Shown here: piece by piece, positions 17,521-24,964 of the stretch
Layout of the letters: every line of letters begins with the position of its first letter
Numbering within the stretch: the stretch's first letter is position 1
Source of the DNA: MED-G20 sp038108155
GTDB lineage: Bacteria; Bacteroidota; Bacteroidia; Flavobacteriales_D; Parvicellaceae
Direction of reading: 5' to 3'
NCBI GenBank assembly: GCA_038108155.1
Contig: JAYNHP010000018.1
Coordinates: 1 to 37,573, forward strand
Length of the DNA: 37,573 nucleotides
Made by a program: the position numbers and the translations under genes
Notes under the pieces: model-generated
Databases searched by the model: none
What the model saw: only the letters and a program-made list of their open reading frames with translations
Told to the model about the DNA's origin: nothing

Positions 17521-18555
17521 GTGTATAAACTTCTTGTAAGACCTTTATTGTTTTCTTTTGATCCAGAATGGGTTCACTACTTCACCTTAAATACTCTTAA
17601 ATTATTAAATAAAATACCTTTTTCTAGCTGGTTATTTAGGAAAATTTACTCTTACCAAAACTCATCTCTTGAAAAAGAATTGTTTGGAATAAAGTTTAAA
17701 AATCCTGTAGGATTAGCTGCCGGTTTTGATAAAAATGGCAAGTATATCAAGGAAATGTCCAATCTAGGATTTGGATTTATCGAAATTGGCACTATCACTC
17801 CAAAACCTCAGCCAGGGAATCCCAAAAAAAGACTTTTTAGAGTGCAAAATGATTTAGCTATAATCAATAGGTTAGGGATAAATAACGATGGAAATATCTT
17901 ATGTGCAGAGAGACTAAAGAAAAATAATTCAGATGTTGTAATTGGAGGAAATATTGGTAAAAATACAGCTACAAGTAACGAAAATGCGGACACAGATTAT
18001 ATTCAGAATTTTGAAATACTTCACCAGTATGTCGATTATTTTGTTTTGAATGTGAGTTGTCCAAATGTGAGTAATTTCACCAAGCTTCAGGATGTCGAAT
18101 TCTTAAAAAAACTAGTTCCTCAATTAAAAAAAATAAATTCTACTAAACCAAAGAAAAAACCAATTCTTATAAAAATTTCTCCAGATTTAAATCAGGACCA
18201 ATTAGATGAAACTATTGATTTGGTTCGGAGTGAAAATTTAGATGGAATTATTGCCACAAATACAACTACAAGTAGAAACAATCTTAAAACTAATAATAGT
18301 AAAATTGAAAAAATTGGAAATGGTGGATTAAGCGGAGAACCTCTAAAAAATAAATCTAACGAAGTAATTAGATATATTTCTAAAAAAACTAACGGAAATC
18401 TTCCAATTATTGGAGTTGGTGGCATCATGAATCCAAAAGATGCGTTAGACAAAATCGAAGCAGGTGCAGATTTAATACAACTTTACACTGGTTTTATATA
18501 TGAAGGCCCAAGTATTGTAAAAAAAATAAACCAATATTTAAGTAAAAAATCATGA
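17521..18555 (+). CDS. pyrD: Dihydroorotate dehydrogenase, class 2 (quinone-dependent)
   Basis: This 344-residue enzyme oxidises dihydroorotate to orotate in pyrimidine synthesis. The N-terminal helical extension (LLVRPLLFSFDPEWVHYFTL) is the membrane/quinone-binding part diagnostic of class 2. The FMN-barrel motifs include VGLAAGFDKNGK, EIGTITPKPQPGNPKKRLFR, NRLGINNDG, GNIGKN and IGVGGIMNPKDA. The substrate-site motif is NVSCPN with C180, where E. coli and human class 2 enzymes have NxSSPN and use that second Ser as catalytic base. The start codon is GTG, which aligns with the usual MYKL-type start of the family. Its stop overlaps the DUF3050 start by 4 bases. Identity is firm; the Cys substitution is the odd feature. 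Confidence 0.95.
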   Translation: MYKLLVRPLLFSFDPEWVHYFTLNTLKLLNKIPFSSWLFRKIYSYQNSSLEKELFGIKFKNPVGLAAGFDKNGKYIKEMSNLGFGFIEIGTITPKPQPGNPKKRLFRVQNDLAIINRLGINNDGNILCAERLKKNNSDVVIGGNIGKNTATSNENADTDYIQNFEILHQYVDYFVLNVSCPNVSNFTKLQDVEFLKKLVPQLKKINSTKPKKKPILIKISPDLNQDQLDETIDLVRSENLDGIIATNTTTSRNNLKTNNSKIEKIGNGGLSGEPLKNKSNEVIRYISKKTNGNLPIIGVGGIMNPKDALDKIEAGADLIQLYTGFIYEGPSIVKKINQYLSKKS

Positions 18556-19370
18556 ATCAAAACATTAAAAATGTCATTGAACAAATTCAACCACTTAGAG
18601 ATAAGTTAAAAAATCATGAATTATACGAATCACTTAAATCTATCGATGATATAAAAGTTTTTATGGAGTCTCATGTTTATGCAGTATGGGATTTTATGTC
18701 CCTTCTAAAGGCATTACAAAATCTTCTTACTTGTACCAAAATTCCATGGACACCAAATCTAGATTCAAAATCTGCAAGATTAATAAACCAAATTATTGTA
18801 GATGAAGAATCAGATTTAAATTACAATGGAGAACCAAAAAGTCACTTTGAAATGTATTTAGAAGCTATGGAAGAAATCCAAGCCAATACATTGCCAATTA
18901 ATAATTTTATAACTAGAATTAAAGAAATTGATACCGCAGTTGATTTTATTAATAATTATAATATTGATTCATCCGTTCAATCATTTTTAAATTTCTCTTT
19001 TCAAACCATTGAAGGTGGAAAGTCACATGAAATAGCTGCGGCCTTTACATTTGGTAGAGAAGAAATCATTCCAGATATGTTTATAGAAATCATTGAACAA
19101 ACTGAAAAATCAAAAAAAGTATCTCTTGATAAAATAAATTATTATTTGCAAAGACATATTGATTTAGATGGGGATGAGCATGGACCATTAGCACACGAAA
19201 TGATTATTGGATTATGTAGAGAAGATAGATTAAAGTGGCAGGAAGTTACTAGCATTAGTACAAAGGCATTAGAAGAAAGAATTAGACTTTGGGATTATAT
19301 AAATGAATCTATCAAATCTAAATACCATATTGAAAATAAAATTAAAAGCTCCTTGCTTGCAAAAGCCTAA
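18552..19370 (+). CDS. DUF3050 protein, heme-oxygenase-like fold, candidate metal-dependent oxidase
   Basis: This 272-residue, all-helical soluble protein matches DUF3050, a family placed in the heme-oxygenase/TenA-like fold. No function is established. Candidate metal ligands are E85 or E86 (in VDEESD), H98 (in KSHFEMY), E170 (in FGREEIIP), and H202, D206 and H210 (in HIDLDGDEH). This E/H...E...H-x3-D-x3-H layout resembles heme-oxygenase-like diiron oxidases such as CADD and UndA, and the E-to-H gap (32) fits what I recall for CADD. It is coupled to pyrD by a 4-base overlap. A DsrE-like gene follows 12 bases after it. The fold is likely; diiron chemistry is inference from residue spacing. 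Confidence 0.85.
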   Translation: MNQNIKNVIEQIQPLRDKLKNHELYESLKSIDDIKVFMESHVYAVWDFMSLLKALQNLLTCTKIPWTPNLDSKSARLINQIIVDEESDLNYNGEPKSHFEMYLEAMEEIQANTLPINNFITRIKEIDTAVDFINNYNIDSSVQSFLNFSFQTIEGGKSHEIAAAFTFGREEIIPDMFIEIIEQTEKSKKVSLDKINYYLQRHIDLDGDEHGPLAHEMIIGLCREDRLKWQEVTSISTKALEERIRLWDYINESIKSKYHIENKIKSSLLAKA

Positions 19371-19382
19371 CAATAGAACCGA

Positions 19383-19703
19383 ATGAAACTTGGTATTGTA
19401 GTATATTCTAATCACCCTGAAACAGTATGGAATGCTTTTAGACTAGCTAATTTCTCTTTAAATAAGAAAGATGAAGTTAAAGTTTTTTTAATGGCCGAAG
19501 GAGTTGAAGCAGAATCACTAAGTAATAAGGAGTTTAATATCCTAGAGCAGATGCATAAATTTTTAGATGCCAATGGGACATTGCTTGCTTGTGGAACATG
19601 TATAGAAATAAGAAAAAAAGACAGTACTGAACTTTGTCCAATGTCTAACATGGGAGATCTTTACAATTTAATTAAAGAATCAGATAAGCTAATTAGCTTT
19701 TAG
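19383..19703 (+). CDS. DsrE-like sulfur-relay family protein
   Basis: This 106-residue protein has a DsrE/F/YchN-like alpha/beta pattern beginning MKLGIVVYSNHPETVWNAFR. Cysteines are at C70 and C73 in ACGTC and at C85 in ELCPMSN. In DsrE-type proteins a cysteine at about this loop carries persulfide in sulfur transfer; the CxxC here is an obvious candidate site. It begins 12 bases after DUF3050 and is likely co-transcribed with it and pyrD. Its stop lies inside the 3' end of the convergent symporter gene (11-base overlap). Substrate and partners are unknown. Family confidence is good, activity uncertain. Confidence 0.85.
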   Translation: MKLGIVVYSNHPETVWNAFRLANFSLNKKDEVKVFLMAEGVEAESLSNKEFNILEQMHKFLDANGTLLACGTCIEIRKKDSTELCPMSNMGDLYNLIKESDKLISF

Positions 19704-21204
19704 ATTTACTTATTACTAACAGGCCTAGAAAAGACAATGCAGCGTTGTAAATTATTAATTCTGCTCCAAACTTATAGGTCCCTAATAACGGAATCTTTTC
19801 TTGACCATGTAAGTACCATACTGTAGCAACAATTGCAGGAACTGTAAGAGAAATTAATGGAACCAACTTGTCCCTAAGTTCTCTGTCGGTAATAATTCCA
19901 AAAAAGAACAACCCTATTAGTGGTCCGTAAGTAAAACCAGCTAATTTAATCAGCATCCAAATTGCAGAATCATTTGAATATTTTCTCAAAATTAGAATTA
20001 TTACAATTAATAGAAAAGAAATTAATAAATGTGAATTTCGTCTGATTTTGTTTTGGGATTCGATAGGTTTATTTTTGATATTCATGAAATCAACTGAAAA
20101 CGAAGTAGTTAGAGATGTCAGTGCTGAGTCGGCACTAGAGTATGCAGCAGCTATGAGGCCTAAAAGAAACAATATAGGAACTACTATTCCTAAAGAACCA
20201 CTATTGGCAATTTCAGCAAATAACAAATCTGTTCTTGGGTTTTCTACTTTTAAAACTCCAGATCCAAATCCTGTTTTTTCAAAATACATAAATAATAGAG
20301 CACCAAGAACTAGAAAAATTAAATTAACCACTACTAAAACACCCGCAAAACTAACCATGTTTAATTGTGCAGATTTTAAATCTTTGCAACTTAAGTTTTT
20401 TTGCATCATATCTTGATCTAAACCAGTCATTCCAATAGTAATAAAGATTCCACCAAAAAAATGCTTCCAGAAATAATTGCCTTGTTCCCAGTTTTCAAAA
20501 TAAAATATTTTTGAATATCCGCTATTTGCTATTTCATTTACAAAACCACTTTTTTGAGACAAGTTTAAAGCATCTCCAATTAACCAAACGGTAATTATAA
20601 CAGATGCTAACATGAAAAATGTTTGAATGGTATCTGTCCAAATAATTGTTTTTATCCCCCCCTTATTGGTATAAATCCAAATTAATAAAACAGATGTAAT
20701 AACTGTTATTTCAAATGGTATTCCAATATCATCGAATAAAATTAGTTGAAGAACACTTGATACCAAAAGCAAGCGAATAGATGCACCAATTAATCTTGAA
20801 AGCATAAAAAAACCTGCCCCAGTTTTATAACTCCAAAAGCCAAATCTTTTCTCTAAATAAGAATATATGGAGGTTAATTCCATTTTATAATAAATAGGAA
20901 GCAAAACATAAGCTACTATAAGATAGCCAATAAGGTAACCAAAAACCATTTGCATATAACTAAATTGGTCTGTAGGGTTAAGTCCAGATTCTACAGAATA
21001 TTTGGCAACGGACCCAGGGATAGAAATAAAAGTTATTCCTGACAAAGAGGCTCCAATCATACCAAAAGCAACAATGTACCACGGAGATTTTCTATCTCCA
21101 GTAAAAAAAGAATCGTTAGAGGCAGATCTGGAGGTATAATAAGAAATCAATACCAATAATAGGAAGTATAAAATAAGTACAATGAATACTATTGTAGTGG
21201 TCAT
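19693..21204 (-). CDS. Sodium:solute symporter (SSS/SLC5 family)
   Basis: This 503-residue membrane protein has about 13 hydrophobic segments. SSS-type features include the early SYYTSRSASNDSFFTGDRKSP region, SGITFISIPGSV, GLDQDMMQKNLSCKD in the loop after TM6-7, and AAAYSSADSALTSLTTSFS, which contains the Na+-site serines of the LeuT fold. It would take up an organic solute with Na+. The substrate (sugar, proline, pantothenate, sialate and so on) is not determinable. It stands alone, divergent from recR across 134 bases and convergent with dsrE. Confidence 0.93.
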   Translation of the reverse strand: MTTTIVFIVLILYFLLLVLISYYTSRSASNDSFFTGDRKSPWYIVAFGMIGASLSGITFISIPGSVAKYSVESGLNPTDQFSYMQMVFGYLIGYLIVAYVLLPIYYKMELTSIYSYLEKRFGFWSYKTGAGFFMLSRLIGASIRLLLVSSVLQLILFDDIGIPFEITVITSVLLIWIYTNKGGIKTIIWTDTIQTFFMLASVIITVWLIGDALNLSQKSGFVNEIANSGYSKIFYFENWEQGNYFWKHFFGGIFITIGMTGLDQDMMQKNLSCKDLKSAQLNMVSFAGVLVVVNLIFLVLGALLFMYFEKTGFGSGVLKVENPRTDLLFAEIANSGSLGIVVPILFLLGLIAAAYSSADSALTSLTTSFSVDFMNIKNKPIESQNKIRRNSHLLISFLLIVIILILRKYSNDSAIWMLIKLAGFTYGPLIGLFFFGIITDRELRDKLVPLISLTVPAIVATVWYLHGQEKIPLLGTYKFGAELIIYNAALSFLGLLVISKSKS

Positions 21205-21338
21205 AATAATTAATCTTGTACTAATTTATGGATTGTAAATCGACCTATTATCAAATTGTAAATAAACTATTCAGTTCTGGGAGTTAATAAAAATGAGAAT
21301 TAGTGCATAGTTTGGTGTAGCATTTTTAAATTAGCAAT
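21205..21338. other. Intergenic region between divergent symporter and recR genes
   Basis: This 134-base spacer is the longest gene-free stretch in the window. It must contain the promoters for both genes. I see only an imperfect TAnnTTTG-like box (TAGTTTGG) about 30 bases before recR, and no hairpin or operator that I would defend. Confidence 0.4.
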
Positions 21339-21769
21339 ATGGATTTTAAATCTAAATTATTAAACGATGCTGTAGAACAAATGTCTAGTCTTCCTGGAAT
21401 TGGAAAAAGATCTGCATTAAGACTGGTACTTCATCTTTTAGATCAGAGTGAAAAAGAAGTAAAAGATTTCACCCAAGCTTTTCTAAGCTTAAAAGAACAT
21501 CTGAATTTCTGCAGTAAATGCTTCCATATTACGGAGCAAAAAATGTGTGAAATATGTAGAAATCCATCTAGATCAGAAGAGCTAATTTGTGTTGTTCAGG
21601 ACATAAGAGATCTTCTTGCAATCGAAAGTACCCAACAATTTTATGGCAAATACCACGTTCTTGGAGGAGTAATTTCCCCAATGGATGGGATAGGTCCAAA
21701 TGATTTAAAAATTAACGAATTAAAAGAAAGAATTATTAAAGAGAATACAAAAGAAATTATTTTAGCTCT
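21339..21769 (+). CDS. recR: Recombination mediator RecR, 3' part lost in assembly gap
   Basis: The 143 visible residues are the N-terminal two thirds of RecR, which usually has about 200. They contain the helix-hairpin-helix region SLPGIGKRSALRLVLHLL and the four-cysteine zinc finger (FCSKCFHITEQKMCEICRNP). The start of the Toprim domain follows (ICVVQDIRDLLAIE, HVLGGVISPMDGIGP). RecR works with RecO (and RecF) to load RecA on gapped DNA. The reading frame runs straight into a run of 100 N, so the true 3' end is unseen. Joining it to the glycosyltransferase beyond would be an artefact. It is divergent from the symporter. Confidence 0.96.
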
Positions 21770-21869
21770 NNNNNNNNNNNNNNNNNNNNNNNNNNNNNNN
21801 NNNNNNNNNNNNNNNNNNNNNNNNNNNNNNNNNNNNNNNNNNNNNNNNNNNNNNNNNNNNNNNNNNNNN
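21770..21869. other. Assembly gap, 100 N
   Basis: The run of exactly 100 N is the usual placeholder for a gap of unknown size. On family lengths, about 55 codons of RecR plus about 30-35 codons of the next glycosyltransferase are missing. At least about 260 bases are therefore absent, more than the N count, and a small gene could also lie inside. Confidence 0.97.
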
Positions 21870-23702
21870 GTGGACAACAACTCTGTAGATGGTTCCTTAA
21901 ATCTTTTAAATAATAAGTTTAGTGAAATTAAAGTTATAGCCAACAAAAAAAATACTGGATTTTCTGTTGCAAATAACCAAGGAATAAAGATTGCAAAAGG
22001 GAGTAACATTTTATTGCTAAATCCCGATACTGTTATTCAAGAAGATTCATTAAGAAAATGTCTGGAGTTTTTTGACAAAAATCAGGATGCTGGTGCTTTA
22101 GGAGTTAAAATGTATGATGGAAATGGAAGATTTCTTCCAGAATCTAAAAGAGGATTACCAACACCTAGTGTTGCATTTTATAAGATTTTTGGGTTGTCTT
22201 CTTTGTTCCCAAACTCTAAGACCTTTGGAAAATACCATCTTGGATATCTTTCACAAAATGAAAATCACAAAGTAGATGTTCTCTCTGGTGCCTTTATGAT
22301 GATAAGAAAAAAAGTATTAGACGAAGTTGGCTTACTAGATGAAACATTTTTCATGTATGGAGAGGACATAGATTTATCCTACAGAATTAAAGAAGGTGGA
22401 TATGAAAATTACTATTTTTCTAACACAAATATAATTCATTATAAAGGGGAGAGCACTAAGAAAAGCTCTGTCAATTATGTATTTGTTTTTTACAAGGCAA
22501 TGGTGATTTTTGCCGAAAAACATTTCTCTAAGCAGCACGTTAAAACATTTTCTAAGCTCATAAATATTGCCATTTATTTTAGGGCAACAATTGCACTTGC
22601 AGAAAGAGTTTTAAAAAGATGGATTTTACCAATTATGGATTTTATTTTTTTTAACGGTTTTATTTTTGGGATTTCTTCCCTATATCAAAACTATTCTGGA
22701 ATATCTTTTCCAAAAGAAACAGTAAAATACATTATTCCAATATATGCTTTAATATGGACAATTTGTAATAGTTTGTTTGGGAACCAAAGACCTCCAGTTA
22801 AATATTCAAATCTTTTTAAGGGAAATTTAACTGGTCTAATTGTAATATTATCACTCTATGCTTTATTGCCAAAAAGCATTCAATTTTCAAGAGCAATTAT
22901 TTTGGGTTCTTCATTAACCTGTTTACTAATAAGTTTGTTTACTAGAACTTCATTTAAATTATTAAAAGTTGGTCTATTTAAAGGTTTTACAGATTTTCAC
23001 AAAAATATAGCATTGGTTGGATCACTTGATGAAATCCAAAGAACTGAAAAACTAATGCTCATTAATAGTGACAGTTCTAGAAATATTTTCAAAATTTCTT
23101 CGGATATTAAATCTCATAACGAAGAAAATTTCGATGGAAATATTTCTCAACTTAACGAATTCATAAATATTAATAAAATAACTGAGGTAATTTTCTGTGC
23201 CAAAGATATTAGCGCACAAAATATTATCTATTCAATGGCGGTGGTCAATTCTAAGAAGAATATAGATTTTAAAATAATTCCTGAGAAAACTCAATTTATT
23301 ATAGGTAGTCAATCTATTTATACTAATGACACATATTTCACTACAGAACTTAACCATATAAATAGCGTAGAAAACATACGAAAAAAAAGAAATTTTGACA
23401 TCTATACAGCTTTTATTTTAGTTATATTCTCTCCAATTTTTGGAATATTATTTAAAAACTATCTAAAAGCATTAAAAAATATTAAAGGGGTATTAACAGG
23501 TGAAAAGACATGGATAGGTTACGAACATTCCTCATTGAACAATAAACTCCCAAAAATTAAAACAGGTGTTTTTTCGATCGTGGACATTGAAAAGAATATG
23601 CAAGAAGAGGTTATTGACAAAATAAATATTATTTATGCCAAAGATTATAACTTGATACTGGATAGCAAGATATTTTTAAAAAATATTTTTAAATTAAACT
23701 AG
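21870..23702 (+). CDS. GT2 glycosyltransferase fused to a membrane and phosphoglycosyltransferase-like region, 5' end missing
   Basis: The visible 610 residues begin inside a GT2 domain at VDNNSVDGSLNLL. They continue with LLLNPDTVIQEDS, SGAFMMIRKKVLDEVG and MYGEDIDLSYRIKEGG, which are hallmarks of rhamnosyltransferase-type enzymes. From about residue 235 of the visible part come several hydrophobic segments. A Rossmann-like stretch (NIALVGSLDEIQRTE, EVIFCAKDISAQN) and a C-terminus starting KKRNFDIYTAFILVIFSPIFG follow. The last half has the layout of WbaP/ExoY-type polyprenyl-phosphate sugar-phosphate transferases but lacks the KFRSM and acidic active-site motifs I would expect. The start lies in the gap. 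GT2 activity is likely; the role of the tail is unknown. A possible promoter for the next gene lies after its stop. Confidence 0.85.
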   Translation: MDNNSVDGSLNLLNNKFSEIKVIANKKNTGFSVANNQGIKIAKGSNILLLNPDTVIQEDSLRKCLEFFDKNQDAGALGVKMYDGNGRFLPESKRGLPTPSVAFYKIFGLSSLFPNSKTFGKYHLGYLSQNENHKVDVLSGAFMMIRKKVLDEVGLLDETFFMYGEDIDLSYRIKEGGYENYYFSNTNIIHYKGESTKKSSVNYVFVFYKAMVIFAEKHFSKQHVKTFSKLINIAIYFRATIALAERVLKRWILPIMDFIFFNGFIFGISSLYQNYSGISFPKETVKYIIPIYALIWTICNSLFGNQRPPVKYSNLFKGNLTGLIVILSLYALLPKSIQFSRAIILGSSLTCLLISLFTRTSFKLLKVGLFKGFTDFHKNIALVGSLDEIQRTEKLMLINSDSSRNIFKISSDIKSHNEENFDGNISQLNEFININKITEVIFCAKDISAQNIIYSMAVVNSKKNIDFKIIPEKTQFIIGSQSIYTNDTYFTTELNHINSVENIRKKRNFDIYTAFILVIFSPIFGILFKNYLKALKNIKGVLTGEKTWIGYEHSSLNNKLPKIKTGVFSIVDIEKNMQEEVIDKINIIYAKDYNLILDSKIFLKNIFKLN

Positions 23703-23738
23703 AATTAGAATCTTATTTATTAATATCCTAAATAAAGT

Positions 23739-23746
23739 TATTTTTG
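23739..23746 (+). promoter_or_regulatory. Putative -7 promoter box TATTTTTG upstream of the E2 gene
   Basis: TATTTTTG matches the Bacteroidota TAnnTTTG consensus and lies 32 bases before the ATG at 23779, predicting a leader of about 25-30 bases. It sits in a 76-base spacer, a sensible place for a promoter. A -33 TTG is not evident. Confidence 0.45.
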
Positions 23747-23778
23747 CACTTTAAACCAAAAGAAAGACTTAAAATAGA

Positions 23779-24963
23779 ATGGCAGAATTTAAAGTAGAAT
23801 TACCTAAAATGGGAGAAAGTGTTGCAGAAGCAACCATTACTACATGGTTAAAAGCAGTTGGAGATGTAATTGAAGAAGATGAACCAATTGTTGAAATTGC
23901 TACAGACAAAGTTGATTCTGAAGTTCCTGCCCCATGTTCTGGAATTTTAAAAAAAGTTTTATTCAACGAAGGAGATGTTGTTGAAGTAGGATCTGTTTTT
24001 GCCATTATTGATTCTGAAGTAAGTTCTGAAAGTCAAGATACACCACCCTTAGAGCCAAATATTTCAAATGAAGAAATTGACGATGAAGTGGAGCAAGAGA
24101 TATTAGAACCATTAACAAATACTGCCAAAGTTGAAATTCAAAACAACTTTAATAATTCAAACAAATTTTATTCTCCACTGGTTAAAAGTATTGCATCCAA
24201 AGAAGGAATATCTCTTGAAGAATTAGAAACTATTAATGGTACGGGGTCTAATCAAAGAGTAACTAAAAAAGATATTTTAAATTATGTTAGCTCAGGAAAA
24301 AAATCAAATTTTTCAGAAGCTATTTCCAAGACCAACCAACCAGTAATAAATACACCAAATACTGTACATACTATCAGTGGACAAGATGAAATTATTGAGA
24401 NNNNNNNNNNAAAAGAAGGTGAAAAGTTAACTTTTACTCCAATATTTATTGAAGCAATTTCCAAAGCTCTAAGAGACTATCCATTAGTAAATTCTTCAAT
24501 CGATGGGGATAATATTGTCGTTAAAAGCAATATTAACATAGGAATGGCAACCGCCTTACCTTCTGGAAACTTGATAGTTCCAGTAATTAAAAATGCAGAT
24601 CAGCTTAATCTTGTTGGCTTAGCCAAAACTGTAAATGACTTGGCCAACAGAGCAAAATTAAGTCAATTAAAACCAGACGAAATTTCAGGTGGAACTTATA
24701 CAGTTTCTAATGTTGGTACATTTGGAAACGTAATGGGAACACCAATTATTAATCAACCTCAAAGTGGGATTTTAGCACTTGGAGCAATTAAGAAAAAGCC
24801 TGCAGTTATCGAATCAGAATCTGGAGATTTAATTGGAATTAGACATATGATGTTTTTATCTCACTCCTACGACCATAGAAATATTGATGGAGCTTTAGGG
24901 GGGCAATTTGTTAGAAAGATTGCTGATTACTTAGAGAATTTTGATGTAAATAGAGCCTTATAA
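23779..24963 (+). CDS. Dihydrolipoamide acyltransferase (E2) of a 2-oxoacid dehydrogenase complex, with internal gap
   Basis: The protein has an N-terminal lipoyl domain (about residues 2-78) with the lipoylated K44 in EIATDKVDSEVPAP. A peripheral subunit-binding domain follows (about 130-172, around FYSPLVKSIASKEGIS). The acyltransferase domain ends in SYDHRNIDGALGGQFV, carrying the catalytic His and the DG of HxxxDG. It transfers the acyl group to CoA in the pyruvate, 2-oxoglutarate or branched-chain complex; which one is not certain. A 10-N gap after DEIIE removes the start of the catalytic domain. Comparison with the family suggests that roughly 45-55 residues, not about 3, are missing. 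E1 and E3 genes are not adjacent. The next gene starts 1 base after its stop. Confidence 0.94.
   Translation: MAEFKVELPKMGESVAEATITTWLKAVGDVIEEDEPIVEIATDKVDSEVPAPCSGILKKVLFNEGDVVEVGSVFAIIDSEVSSESQDTPPLEPNISNEEIDDEVEQEILEPLTNTAKVEIQNNFNNSNKFYSPLVKSIASKEGISLEELETINGTGSNQRVTKKDILNYVSSGKKSNFSEAISKTNQPVINTPNTVHTISGQDEIIEXXXXKEGEKLTFTPIFIEAISKALRDYPLVNSSIDGDNIVVKSNINIGMATALPSGNLIVPVIKNADQLNLVGLAKTVNDLANRAKLSQLKPDEISGGTYTVSNVGTFGNVMGTPIINQPQSGILALGAIKKKPAVIESESGDLIGIRHMMFLSHSYDHRNIDGALGGQFVRKIADYLENFDVNRAL
24401..24410. other. Assembly gap, 10 N, inside the E2 gene
   Basis: Ten N break the E2 gene between the linker and KEGEKLTFTPIF. Relatives usually have a segment of about 50 residues here, covering the helix that starts the catalytic domain (a region of the R-x-x-I-A-x-x-M type). 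The frame happens to be written as continuous, but the run most likely stands for a collapsed gap. Confidence 0.85.
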
Positions 24964-24964
24964 A

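Noticed and set aside
21339..23702. A continuous 787-residue RecR-glycosyltransferase reading frame
   Set aside because: It depends on reading 100 N as coding; the two halves belong to unrelated families and both are truncated at the gap.
23731..23745. Small AT palindrome AAATAAAGTTATTT followed by T residues, as a terminator
   Set aside because: The loop would be two bases and the stem only A-T pairs; it overlaps a better-supported promoter box.
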